The notes beneath the pieces were generated by a model that saw only the letters and a list, made by a program, of their open reading frames with translations, ran no database searches and was not told the origin of the DNA. DNA of 19,545 bases from an uncultured Rhodobacter sp. (GTDB lineage: Bacteria; Pseudomonadota; Alphaproteobacteria; Rhodobacterales; Rhodobacteraceae). The stretch lies in assembly GCA_937901435.1 (NCBI GenBank), contig CALGTJ010000042.1:1-19545 (forward strand). Reading direction: 5' to 3'. Shown here in pieces: positions 7,361 to 15,698 of this stretch. Positions within the stretch are counted from its first letter, which is position 1, and each line of letters begins with the position of its first letter. The position numbers and the translations under genes are program-made.

Positions 7361-8605
7361 ATGACACTTTCCCGCAGAGATTTTGTAATGGGCACTTCCG
7401 CTCTGGCCCTAACCGCTCCGGCTACCATCGCCCGCGCACAATCAGACAACATCAACTTTGCTTCGATCCTCGACCTTTCAGGGGGCCTCGACATCTATGG
7501 AGCGCCCATGGCCGAGACCACCAAGCTGGCCATTGAGGACATCAACGCCGCAGGTGGCCTGTTGGGTCGCGAGGTCGAGCTGAAGATGTATGACGCGCAG
7601 TCCACCATCCAGTTCTACACCCAATTCGCAACGCAGGCCGCTGCAGGTGACAAGGCCGCGACGGTCCATGCGGGCATTACCTCAGCCTCACGCGAGGCGA
7701 TCCGGCCCACGCTGGCGCGGTTCAAGACACTCTACTTCTACAACACTCAGTACGAAGGTGGCGTATGCGACTACAACAACTTCTGCACCGGCTCCACGCC
7801 AGCGCAGACTGTGGCCAAGGTTGTACCTTATGCCATGAACAAATGGGGCAAGAAGGTTTATATCGTTGCGGCTGACTATAACTACGGTCAGATCACCGCC
7901 CAGTGGATGCAGAAGTTCGTCGCTGATAATGGCGGCGAAACGCTGGATGTTGAATTCTTCCCGCTGGATGTCACCAATTTTGGTCCGACCATCAACAAAA
8001 TCCAGACAGCCAAGCCTGACATGGTGATCTCCGCCCTTGTGGGCGGCGCGCATGTTTCGTTCTACCGCCAGTACGCGGCGGCAGGCATGCTAAAGGAAAT
8101 CCCCATAGCCTCTACCACTTTCGGTGTAGGCAACGAGCAAAAGCTGATCTCAGCCGAAGAAGGCAATGGCATCATCGCATCCTACGGCTATTTCGAAGGC
8201 GTCGACAACTCTGCGAATAAAAATTTCCTCGCACGGTTGGAGGCCAAGCTGGGCGCAGACCGTCCGGTGATGAACGAGCTGGCGATCCGGTCTTACGAGG
8301 GTGCGATGCTGTGGGCCGAGGCGGTTAAGGCTGCCGGTACCATCGACCGCGAACCGGTGATTGAGGCGCTGCGTTCTGGCCTCAGCTATGACGGGCCTTC
8401 AGGCAAGGTGACTATCGATTCCCAGACCAACCATTGTTCCATGAATGTCTACATCGGCGAATTGGCCAATCAGGAATGGAAAATCGTGGAATCCTTTGAC
8501 AACCAGCCCCCTGCGGATACGCAGCTGGTTTGTGACCTAAACGCGAACCCCAACCAGTCTACCTTCTTGTTTGAAAACGGTCTGGAAGCGGCAGGCATAA
8601 AATAA
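7361..8605 (+). CDS. Tat-exported substrate-binding protein of a urea/short-chain-amide ABC transporter
   Basis: A 414-residue periplasmic binding protein of the Peripla_BP/UrtA-FmdD-AmiC group. The N-terminus MTLSRRDFVMGTSALALTA has a twin-arginine motif (SRRDFV) and a likely cleavage after ARA at residue 26. Family marks: LSGGLDIYGAPMAETTKLA, INAAGGLLGREVELKMYDAQ, HAGITSASREAIRP, LYFYNTQYEGGVCDYNNFCT and ADYNYGQITAQW; the 'TSASR...FYNTQYEG' block resembles UrtA/FmdD rather than branched-chain amino-acid LivJ proteins. The AAAGGAG site (7344-7350) is well placed. Adjacent permeases, ATPases and amidase suggest it binds an amide or a small polar nitrogen compound. True urea binding is not shown, and no urease genes are present. 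Confidence 0.88.
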   Translation: MTLSRRDFVMGTSALALTAPATIARAQSDNINFASILDLSGGLDIYGAPMAETTKLAIEDINAAGGLLGREVELKMYDAQSTIQFYTQFATQAAAGDKAATVHAGITSASREAIRPTLARFKTLYFYNTQYEGGVCDYNNFCTGSTPAQTVAKVVPYAMNKWGKKVYIVAADYNYGQITAQWMQKFVADNGGETLDVEFFPLDVTNFGPTINKIQTAKPDMVISALVGGAHVSFYRQYAAAGMLKEIPIASTTFGVGNEQKLISAEEGNGIIASYGYFEGVDNSANKNFLARLEAKLGADRPVMNELAIRSYEGAMLWAEAVKAAGTIDREPVIEALRSGLSYDGPSGKVTIDSQTNHCSMNVYIGELANQEWKIVESFDNQPPADTQLVCDLNANPNQSTFLFENGLEAAGIK

Positions 8606-8611
8606 ACGCCT

Positions 8612-8635
8612 TTGGCCCGGTTCACACCGGGCCAA
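8612..8635 (+). terminator. Strong stem-loop between binding-protein and permease genes
   Basis: TTGGCCCGGT (8612-8621) and ACCGGGCCAA (8626-8635) pair perfectly over 10 bp with a TCAC loop. No U-run follows directly (CCCTCCACC, then CTTCTTTTT about 10 nt later), so it is more likely a partial attenuator or 3'-end stabiliser for the binding-protein mRNA than a full terminator. Such stems give high binding protein relative to membrane subunits; downstream genes have no other visible promoter. Confidence 0.65.
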
Positions 8636-8669
8636 CCCTCCACCTTCTTTTTCCCCGCAGGAGAACGCC

Positions 8670-9539
8670 TTGGATCTTGTCGTCGCAGTTCTTTTTCAGC
8701 TTGTTTATGGCATCGCAAGCCTTGCGCTGATCAGCCTTGGGCTGGCGATTATCTTTGGTATGATGCGGGTAATCAATCTGGCGCATGGCGAGTTTCTGAT
8801 GCTGGGTGGCTATACCGTTGTGGTTGCTACCAACGCAGGTGTAAATATCTGGATCGCGATGCTTATCCTTGCGCCAGCGGTTGTCGGCCTGATCGGTGTG
8901 ATCGTTGAGCGGCTGCTGATTCGCTGGCTTTACGGCCGCATGGTGGACACGTTGCTGGCTACATGGGGGCTGTCGCTGTTGTTGATCGGGCTGGTCACGT
9001 CGATCTTTGGCGCCTCTACCAGCACGACAATTTCCCCGCCGCTCGGGATCATCCGCATCGGCGATTATTCTGCCTCGGGCTACGAGCTGTTCCTGACCGG
9101 TGTGACCGTAGTACTTTTTATTGCGGTCTGGGCCACACTGAAAATGACCAAGCTGGGGCTGGTCGCACGCGGCACCATGCAGAACCCCGAAATGTCCGCT
9201 GCTCTGGGCGTGTCCAACGCGCGCATCTATATGATTACCTTTGGCTTAGGTGCCGCTGTCACAGGTCTGGCTGGTGGGTTACTGGCGCCTTTGACAGGCG
9301 TGCTGCCCACCATCGGGGCCACGTATATTGCCAAGGCTTTCATCACTGTCATCTCGGGCGGAGCGTCGATCCTTGCGGGCACGGCGGCAGGCTCGATCCT
9401 CCTGGGAGGGATCAATGGGATCTTTGCGTTTATCACTGGACCCACCATTGGTGAGGTCGCCTTGCTTGTCTCAGCGATCATTCTGCTGCGGCTTTTGCCA
9501 CGCGGAATCACGGGGCGGTTCTTCCGTAAATTTCTATGA
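8670..9539 (+). CDS. ABC transporter permease, LivH/UrtB/FmdE type
   Basis: A 289-residue, highly hydrophobic protein with about eight membrane segments. The N-terminal block LGLAIIFGMMRVINLAHGEF followed by LMLGGYT is the hallmark of LivH-type permeases, and GLGAAVTGLAGGLLAPLTG is the typical mid-protein segment preceding the coupling loop. It starts at TTG 8670, preceded by CAGGAGA at 8658-8664; no ATG near the N-terminus would keep the conserved first helix. It ends overlapping the next gene (ATGA). It would form the inner-membrane heterodimer with the LivM-type partner. Confidence 0.88.
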   Translation: MDLVVAVLFQLVYGIASLALISLGLAIIFGMMRVINLAHGEFLMLGGYTVVVATNAGVNIWIAMLILAPAVVGLIGVIVERLLIRWLYGRMVDTLLATWGLSLLLIGLVTSIFGASTSTTISPPLGIIRIGDYSASGYELFLTGVTVVLFIAVWATLKMTKLGLVARGTMQNPEMSAALGVSNARIYMITFGLGAAVTGLAGGLLAPLTGVLPTIGATYIAKAFITVISGGASILAGTAAGSILLGGINGIFAFITGPTIGEVALLVSAIILLRLLPRGITGRFFRKFL

Positions 9540-10573
9540 ACGGTAACGATACATTGCGCGCAATGAAGCCTGTGTTTGTCTTTGCACTGATCGGGATCGT
9601 ATTCATGTTTGCAGCACCCTACGCGCTGCAGTTATTCACTATCATCAACCTGACCACAGCTATTGCGCTGTCGGTCCTCGCTCTCAGCCTTGCATTGGTT
9701 TGGGGCTATGGCGGCATCTTGTGTTTTGGACAGGTCGCGTTTTTCGGGCTTGGCGCTTACGCCTACACCATTGCTGCGATCAACTTTGGCGGATCGACCT
9801 GGGCCATTCTGGTGGCGGTCCTGGTCGCCGCTGCCTTCGCGGCCCTGCTGGGGTATTTTGTTTTCTTCGGACGGGTCTCGGATGTGTATCTGGGTGTCAT
9901 CACTTTAACGGTCACACTGATCTTCTTTTCTCTGATCCGCCGTACCTCCGGGCCTGATTACAAGATCGGCAATGCGCTGATTGGCGGCTTTAACGGGGTC
10001 ACCTCACCGCCACTGAATTTGCCATGGAATACCTCGTCCTTTCTGTTTCCGGAACATGTGTTCTATGTCGCCATGGCGGCCCTTATCCTCTCCTATGTCT
10101 TTTGTGGCTGGCTGGTAAACACTCGTTTTGGGCGGGTCTGCGCGGCTATCCGCGAGAATGAACTGCGCAGCGAACTACTGGGATACGACTCGCGCCTATA
10201 CAAACTTGGCATCTTTACTATCGCAGCCGGTATAGCGGCGATTGGGGGGGTGTTGTTCTGCAATGGCGTGGGGCGGATCACTCCGGATGTATTCAACCTC
10301 TACAACGCGGCCCTCACGATCATCTGGGTGATCGTCGGCGGGCGCGGCACGCTCATCGGACCGATTGCCGCTACATTTGGCCTGTTCTATCTGACCTCCG
10401 CTCTTGGAGGGCAATCGGTACTTAACAACAATCTTGTGCTGGGTATTATCCTAATCTTCTTTGTTCTGCTGGTGCCCAAGGGTGTGGCCCCCACCTTGAC
10501 AGATTGGTTCACCAAACGCCGCAAGCCCGTGCACAATAGCCGCCGTCGGCGCAGGCAGGGGCGCAGTACATGA
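9536..10573 (+). CDS. ABC transporter permease, LivM/UrtC/FmdF type
   Basis: A 345-residue membrane protein of the LivM family. It has the ALSLALVWGYGGILCFGQVA and FFGLGAYAY segments (family: GYAGqlSlGq.aFfgiGAY), VSDVYLGVITLTVTLIFFS, and the cytoplasmic coupling loop RFGRVCAAIRENELRSELLG. The C-terminus is unusually basic (TKRRKPVHNSRRRRRQGRST) and lies inside the cell by topology. Start overlaps the upstream permease stop and its own stop overlaps the ATPase start, both as ATGA, so translation is coupled. Confidence 0.88.
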   Translation: MNGNDTLRAMKPVFVFALIGIVFMFAAPYALQLFTIINLTTAIALSVLALSLALVWGYGGILCFGQVAFFGLGAYAYTIAAINFGGSTWAILVAVLVAAAFAALLGYFVFFGRVSDVYLGVITLTVTLIFFSLIRRTSGPDYKIGNALIGGFNGVTSPPLNLPWNTSSFLFPEHVFYVAMAALILSYVFCGWLVNTRFGRVCAAIRENELRSELLGYDSRLYKLGIFTIAAGIAAIGGVLFCNGVGRITPDVFNLYNAALTIIWVIVGGRGTLIGPIAATFGLFYLTSALGGQSVLNNNLVLGIILIFFVLLVPKGVAPTLTDWFTKRRKPVHNSRRRRRQGRST

Positions 10574-11304
10574 GCCGCAAACGCGACAAGCGCGAGGTCA
10601 TCGTCGAGACCCGAAATCTGGCCATGCATTTCGGCGGCGTGCGCGCCGTGGATCAGGTGGATTTTACCCTTTACGACAAGGAATTGCGCTGTCTAATCGG
10701 CCCCAATGGCGCAGGAAAATCTACGTTTTTCAAGTGCCTCACCGGTCAACTTTCCCCGACATCAGGTGAGGTGATCATCCGCGGCCAAGATACAACGCTC
10801 GCAGAAACGCACGAGATTGCCAGCCTTGGCGTTGGCATCAAAACGCAGGTTCCCAACCTTTTTGACGGGTTGAGCGTTGATGAAAACATCTGGATGTCTG
10901 CCCGCCGCTGGAAAAACAGCAAGCGCGCTCGCAGCCTGACCTCGGAAACGATCGAGCGGATGAACCTTGGCGATATGCGGCGCAAGATCGTGAACCAGCT
11001 TTCCCATGGTCAGCGGCAATGGGTAGAGCTAGGCATGGTTGTTGCAGCGGAGCCGTGGCTGGTTCTCCTGGACGAACCCGCCGCGGGTATGACCCATGAA
11101 GAAACTGCGCGTACCGCCGAGTTGATCAAAGAGATTAACACGCAAGCCGCCTTGATTGTGGTCGAACACGACATGCAGTTTATCCGCATGATTTCGCAAC
11201 AGGTCACCGTTTTCCACGAAGGGCAGATTTTGATGGAAGACACTATGGAGGCCATATCAAAAGACAGGCGCGCTCGCGAAGTCTATTTGGGGAGCCGCGC
11301 ATGA
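10570..11304 (+). CDS. ABC transporter ATPase, LivG/UrtD type
   Basis: A 244-residue ATPase with Walker A GPNGAGKST (44-52), the signature LSHGQRQWVELGM, Walker B WLVLLDEPAAGM and the H-loop VVEHDMQFIR. The LSHGQ(R/K)QW variant is typical of UrtD proteins in urea/amide transporters and differs from the LSYGxQR of amino-acid LivG, supporting the amide assignment. It overlaps genes on both sides by four bases. It should pair with the ATPase domain of the next gene to drive import. Confidence 0.9.
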   Translation: MSRKRDKREVIVETRNLAMHFGGVRAVDQVDFTLYDKELRCLIGPNGAGKSTFFKCLTGQLSPTSGEVIIRGQDTTLAETHEIASLGVGIKTQVPNLFDGLSVDENIWMSARRWKNSKRARSLTSETIERMNLGDMRRKIVNQLSHGQRQWVELGMVVAAEPWLVLLDEPAAGMTHEETARTAELIKEINTQAALIVVEHDMQFIRMISQQVTVFHEGQILMEDTMEAISKDRRAREVYLGSRA

Positions 11305-13676
11305 GTGCTCTGCTTAAAGTCAAAGGCCTGATGGCAGGTTATGGTAAGGTGCCGGTTCTGCACGGCATCAACCTGGAGGTCGGTGAAGGCGAAATTCTTG
11401 GCGTGCTGGGGCACAACGGCATGGGGAAAACCACGCTGCTGAAAACCCTGATGGGGATTGTACCTGCGACCGGCGGCCAGGTCATCTTTGACGGCGAAGA
11501 CCTTAGCGAAATGAAGTCTTCGGGCCGCGCATCCATGGGTTTAGGCTATGTACCGCAAGGACGCGGTATCTTTCCAAATCTGAGTGTACAGGACAATCTG
11601 CGCATGGGGGTGGCCGCCCATGACATGGACGAAGTGGATGCGATTGAACGCGTGCTCGCTGATTTTCCGCGCCTTGAACGGTTGATGGACCGCGATGGTG
11701 GGGCATTATCTGGCGGAGAGCAGCAGCTGTTGGCGCTGGCGCGTTGTTTAATATCTGAACCAGACCTCATCTTTCTGGATGAACCGACCGAAGGCATCCA
11801 ACCCTCTATCATTGATGAGATTATCGAGTTGTTGCAGTCGCTGAACAAGCGCAGCGGCATCGCTATTGTTCTGGTAGAGCAGAGCCTTGATTTTATCACT
11901 GCCTTGTCCGAACGCGTGCTGTTGATCCAGAAAGGTACGATCACTGGTGAGATTTCTGGATCAGAAGCCTCCGATCCCGCCCTGATCGAAGAGTTTACCG
12001 GTTTGGGTGCTTCGGGGGGCTTGGCAAAATCTGTGCCTGGCCCTGCGATGGGGGCATCTACCAAAGCCCCTTCTTCCCAGATGCGCAGCACTTTGATCCC
12101 TTCTCCCACCGCGCCGTCTTGGCCTACCAATACGCCCTCCCTTATGGAAAGGATGTCTTACATGACCGTCCAACGCCCCACCCTATCCCAGATGAAAGAC
12201 GTCGTCTCTCAGCTGGGGATGAGCATGTCCGATGCCCGTGTGCAAGAGTTCCTGAACGTGATGCAAGGCACGCTGGATGCCTATGACATTGTCGACGGGC
12301 TGCCCGATTATCTGCCCCCAGTGCTGTATCCCCGCACCTCGGGGCACCGCCCGACTGTCGAAGAAAACCCGATGAATGCGTGGTACGTAAAGACCGAGAT
12401 CAAAGGCGCCCCGCGTGGTCCGCTTCTGGGCCGCAGTGTTGCGCTTAAGGATAATGTCTGCCTTGCCGGTGTGCCAATGATGAACGGCGCGTCGACGCTC
12501 AAGGGCTATGTCCCTGATCTGGACGCCACCATTGTGACCCGTCTGCTGGACGCCGGTGCCACCATCGCAGGAAAAGCCCATTGTGAATATTTTTGCCTGT
12601 CTGGCGGCTCGCATACTAACGCGGCTGGCCCAGTACATAATCCGCATAAGCATGGCTATTCTGCCGGCGGATCGTCTTCTGGTTCGGGTGCCTTGGTGGG
12701 CGGAGGTTTGATCGACATGGCCATCGGCGGCGACCAAGGTGGGTCAATCCGCATGCCTGCCTCCTTTTGTGGCTGCTATGGGATGAAGCCTACCCATGGT
12801 CTTGTTCCCTATTCCGGCATCATGCCAATTGAGAACACCATCGACCATACCGGCCCAATGACGCAAAATGTCATGGACAATGCGCTGATGCTGGAAGTGA
12901 TCGCAGGGCCCGACGGCCTTGATCCGCGACAGTATGACGTGAAAACGGAACGCTACACTGCCGCCGTTGGAGGTGGCGTTTCTGGCCTACGGATTGGCGT
13001 GATCAAGGAAGGCTATGAACAACCCGGTGCTGAGGAAGATGTCAACGACAAGGTGCGTGCCGCCGCTGAAACTCTGCGAAGTTTGGGCGCCACCGTGGAC
13101 GAAATTTCAGTACCCTGGCACGTGCACGGCGTCGCGATCTGGACACCCATTGCGCTAGAGGGGCTGACCCAGCAGATGATGCTGGGTAATGGCATGGGCA
13201 CTGGCTGGGAGGGGCTTTATACAACCTCATTGCTGGAGTATCACTCCAACTGGCGCACCCGCGCGGACGAGCTGAGCGATACGCTCAAGATTTCCATGCT
13301 GATAGGCCAATATCACCTCAAGCACACGCGCGGTCGCTATTATGCCAAAGCGCAGAACTTGTCGCGGCAGCTGCGCGATGAGTTCAACAAAGTATTTGCT
13401 GCTTACGACTTGTTGCTGACGCCAACAACCGCGATGAAGGCACCGCCGATCCCGTCCAGCGACGCCACGCTGGAAGAATGGTGCCAACGTGCGTTCGAGA
13501 ATATCACTAACACCGCAACATTCGACGTCACAGGCCATCCAGCGATGTCGGTGCCTTGCGGCATGTCAGACGGGTTGCCCGTTGGTCTGCAAATCATTGG
13601 GCGGCGTTATGATGAAAGCACGATCTACCGCGCCGCCTCGGCCTTTGAACAGGTGGGCGACTGGCGCGAGATGTAG
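11301..13676 (+). CDS. ABC ATPase (LivF/UrtE type) fused in frame to a signature amidase
   Basis: One open frame of 791 codons holds two proteins. Residues 1-236 are a complete LivF/UrtE ATPase: Walker A GHNGMGKTT (37-45), signature LSGGEQQ (136-142), Walker B DLIFLDEPTEGIQPSIID. Residues about 237-287 are a Pro/Ser/Thr/Met-rich linker. From Met288 (ATG 12162) comes a full amidase of the nitrile-hydratase-associated Rhodococcus type: ENPMNAWYVKTEI, LKDNVCLAGVPMMNG, AGGSSSGSG, AIGGDQGGSIRMPASFCG. Counted from Met288, the triad Lys, Ser and Ser fall at 96, 171 and 195, the numbers I recall for the Rhodococcus enzyme, so the native amidase start is Met288. GGAAAGGA (12146-12153) lies 8 nt before that ATG. 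The amidase may therefore be made both as a fusion and alone, or the fusion may reflect loss of a stop or a sequencing indel. The amidase hydrolyses R-CONH2 to acid and ammonia. Confidence 0.85.
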   Translation: MSALLKVKGLMAGYGKVPVLHGINLEVGEGEILGVLGHNGMGKTTLLKTLMGIVPATGGQVIFDGEDLSEMKSSGRASMGLGYVPQGRGIFPNLSVQDNLRMGVAAHDMDEVDAIERVLADFPRLERLMDRDGGALSGGEQQLLALARCLISEPDLIFLDEPTEGIQPSIIDEIIELLQSLNKRSGIAIVLVEQSLDFITALSERVLLIQKGTITGEISGSEASDPALIEEFTGLGASGGLAKSVPGPAMGASTKAPSSQMRSTLIPSPTAPSWPTNTPSLMERMSYMTVQRPTLSQMKDVVSQLGMSMSDARVQEFLNVMQGTLDAYDIVDGLPDYLPPVLYPRTSGHRPTVEENPMNAWYVKTEIKGAPRGPLLGRSVALKDNVCLAGVPMMNGASTLKGYVPDLDATIVTRLLDAGATIAGKAHCEYFCLSGGSHTNAAGPVHNPHKHGYSAGGSSSGSGALVGGGLIDMAIGGDQGGSIRMPASFCGCYGMKPTHGLVPYSGIMPIENTIDHTGPMTQNVMDNALMLEVIAGPDGLDPRQYDVKTERYTAAVGGGVSGLRIGVIKEGYEQPGAEEDVNDKVRAAAETLRSLGATVDEISVPWHVHGVAIWTPIALEGLTQQMMLGNGMGTGWEGLYTTSLLEYHSNWRTRADELSDTLKISMLIGQYHLKHTRGRYYAKAQNLSRQLRDEFNKVFAAYDLLLTPTTAMKAPPIPSSDATLEEWCQRAFENITNTATFDVTGHPAMSVPCGMSDGLPVGLQIIGRRYDESTIYRAASAFEQVGDWREM
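12146..12164 (+). promoter_or_regulatory. Internal ribosome binding site and start for the amidase half
   Basis: GGAAAGGA at 12146-12153 precedes ATG 12162 by 8 nt, inside the long fused frame. The protein starting there (MTVQRPTLSQM) lines up with the N-terminus of stand-alone amidases. Other in-frame ATGs at 12144 and 12153 overlap the site itself. This supports independent translation of a 504-residue amidase. Confidence 0.6.
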
Positions 13677-13688
13677 GCTGGAGCTGTT

Positions 13689-15380
13689 ATGACACGTCCA
13701 ATCAACGGTCTTTCACATGTAAAAGGAAGCACCAAACGCCCTTTGATCCATGCGACGATACCAGGCTTCATGGCCGAGGTGCGCAAACGACATGGGCACC
13801 GCATGGCCACGGTTTTTAGCCAGACCGGAGAGCGCTGGACCTATGAAGACCTTATGCGTCGGGTGGACCGGTTGGCAGCCGGACTGTTGTCGATCGGAGT
13901 CTACAAGGGCGACCGAGTGGGCATCTGGTCACCCAATAGACCGGAATGGGTGCTGACACAATTTGCCACGGCGCGGATCGGTGCAATCTTGGTGAACATC
14001 AACCCCGCTTACCAGACGCTCGAACTGGAATACGCCCTGCGCCATGCTGGGGTCAGCACGTTGATCACCGCAGCGCAATTTCGAGAATCAGATTATCTGG
14101 GCAAGCTGCGGGATCTTGCGCCCGAACTTGCCACCGCTCAGACCGGTCACCTGCACAGTAAAAAGCTGCCCAAATTGCGCCGTATCGTCCAGATTGGGTC
14201 CGACCCTATGGCGGGTGCGATTTCTTTTGACGAGGTCATGACAAGGGGCAATGCCGCGCCCAAGGCCCGCCTTGATGGAATCAGCGCGGCGCTGAAACCG
14301 GGTGACGCGATCAACATCCAGTTCACTTCTGGCACTACAGGTCACCCCAAGGGTGCGACCCTGAGTCACTTCAATATCATCAACAATGCCATCTCAACAG
14401 CGCGTACCATGCAGCTGACACCGGATGATGCGCTGTGCATTCCGGTGCCGCTATATCATTGTTTTGGGATGGTGCTGGGCAACCTTGCGGCGGCATCTTA
14501 CGGCGTCAAAATGGTCTTTCCGAGCGAAGGGTTTGACCCACTTGCCACCTTAAAGGCCGTCGAAGCTGAAGGTTGCACCGCGCTGCATGGCGTGCCCACC
14601 ATGTTCGTCGCGATGCTGGATCATCCAGAGTTTGCCCGCTTTGATCTGCGCCGACTGCGGACGGGGGTGATGGCCGGATCTCTCTGCCCTGCGTCGCTGA
14701 TGGCCCGCGTGATGAAGGATATGCATTGCAGCGGCATCACCATCGGCTATGGTATGACAGAAACCAGCCCGATCTCGTTTCAGTCTGATCCCGGCGATCC
14801 ACCCGCGCGGCGAGTTTCTACTGTGGGCCGTATTCAGCCGCATGTTGAGTGCCGCGTCGTTGATGATGCGGGGCGAACCCTCCCGGTGGGGCACCAAGGC
14901 CAGTTGCTGACACGGGGCTATTTGGTGATGAAGGGTTATTGGAATGATCCTGAATTTACCGCCCACGCCATCCATGACGGCTGGATGCATACGGGCGATC
15001 TCGCGACCATCGACACCGAAGGCTATTGCCAAATCACCGGACGTGCGGGCGATATGCTGATCCGGGGCGGTGAAAATATCTATCCGGCCGAGGTTGAAGA
15101 CCTGCTGCTGACACATCCTGATATTGCACAGGTGCAGGTCTTTGGTCTGCCTGACGCGCGGCTGGGCGAAGAGGTGGCCGCTTGGATCATCCTGCGCCCC
15201 AATGCTGATCTGACAGCAACCGGACTGCAAGACTGGTGTCGCGAAAAAATTGCCCGCTTCAAAGTACCGCGCCATATCCGATTTGCGGATGAAATGCCGG
15301 TGACGGCTACGGGCAAACCCCAAAAATTCAAGATGCAGGAGGCTATGTGCGCAGAGCTTGGCATTGCCTTGCCCACCTGA
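13689..15380 (+). CDS. AMP-forming acyl-CoA synthetase (FadD-like)
   Basis: A 563-residue ANL-superfamily ligase. Motifs: P-loop TSGTTGHPKG (213-222), GYGMTETSP (353-361), GWMHTGDLA (431-439), hinge RAGDMLIRGGENIYPAEVE (452-470) and catalytic Lys543 in TATGKPQKF. The protein is full length and should convert a carboxylate to its CoA thioester through an acyl-adenylate. GGAG at 13680-13683 lies 5 nt before the ATG, and only 12 bp separate it from the amidase stop. The order amidase then ligase suggests the acid freed from the amide is activated for beta-oxidation or a similar route. The chain or ring it prefers cannot be told from sequence. Confidence 0.9.
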   Translation: MTRPINGLSHVKGSTKRPLIHATIPGFMAEVRKRHGHRMATVFSQTGERWTYEDLMRRVDRLAAGLLSIGVYKGDRVGIWSPNRPEWVLTQFATARIGAILVNINPAYQTLELEYALRHAGVSTLITAAQFRESDYLGKLRDLAPELATAQTGHLHSKKLPKLRRIVQIGSDPMAGAISFDEVMTRGNAAPKARLDGISAALKPGDAINIQFTSGTTGHPKGATLSHFNIINNAISTARTMQLTPDDALCIPVPLYHCFGMVLGNLAAASYGVKMVFPSEGFDPLATLKAVEAEGCTALHGVPTMFVAMLDHPEFARFDLRRLRTGVMAGSLCPASLMARVMKDMHCSGITIGYGMTETSPISFQSDPGDPPARRVSTVGRIQPHVECRVVDDAGRTLPVGHQGQLLTRGYLVMKGYWNDPEFTAHAIHDGWMHTGDLATIDTEGYCQITGRAGDMLIRGGENIYPAEVEDLLLTHPDIAQVQVFGLPDARLGEEVAAWIILRPNADLTATGLQDWCREKIARFKVPRHIRFADEMPVTATGKPQKFKMQEAMCAELGIALPT

Positions 15381-15399
15381 TTTTAGGAGGAAACCACCC

Positions 15400-15696
15400 A
15401 TGCATACCCTGACCGCCATCATTCGCGCCCAAAAGGGCTATGAAGATAAAGTAAGCGCCGAATTGCTGAAGGTCGGTGTGTTTGCCCGCGACAACGAACC
15501 CGACACGATCGGCTTTCATGTCGCGCAAGACCCTGACGATACTTGCGTTTTTATAACATTTGAGAGGTTCACCGATAAGGCTGCAATGGACCGGCACAAC
15601 AGCGGTGCCGGCTCTCAAGGTTTCTTTGCCGCAGCGGGCGATCTGCTGGACGGCGATGTGACTGTGGTGACCGCTAAAGAAATCTGGTGCGCGTAA
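15400..15696 (+). CDS. Small ABM-fold protein (putative quinol monooxygenase, YgiN-like)
   Basis: A 98-residue protein starting MHTLTAIIRAQKGYEDKV, with the alternating strand/helix pattern of the antibiotic biosynthesis monooxygenase fold: an N-terminal strand, ELLKVG helix, FITFERFTDKAAMDRHN (family: 'E.w.s.eal..H') and a C-terminal strand VTVVTAKEIW. Start chosen at ATG 15400 because TAGGAGG (15384-15390) sits just upstream; an in-frame ATG at 15358 lies within the ligase gene. Family members act on quinones or aromatic intermediates or have no known reaction. It is the last gene of the plus operon and its stop is 2 bp from that of the convergent dehydrogenase; no terminator lies between them. 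Confidence 0.72.
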   Translation: MHTLTAIIRAQKGYEDKVSAELLKVGVFARDNEPDTIGFHVAQDPDDTCVFITFERFTDKAAMDRHNSGAGSQGFFAAAGDLLDGDVTVVTAKEIWCA

Positions 15697-15698
15697 GT

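Noticed and set aside
11546..12130. 194-codon minus-strand open frame across the ATPase end and linker
   Set aside because: Low-complexity translation opposite clear Walker B and D-loop codons; no start site support.
14550..15422. 290-codon minus-strand open frame
   Set aside because: Antisense to the acyl-CoA synthetase, which has all its motifs; the reverse translation resembles no protein.
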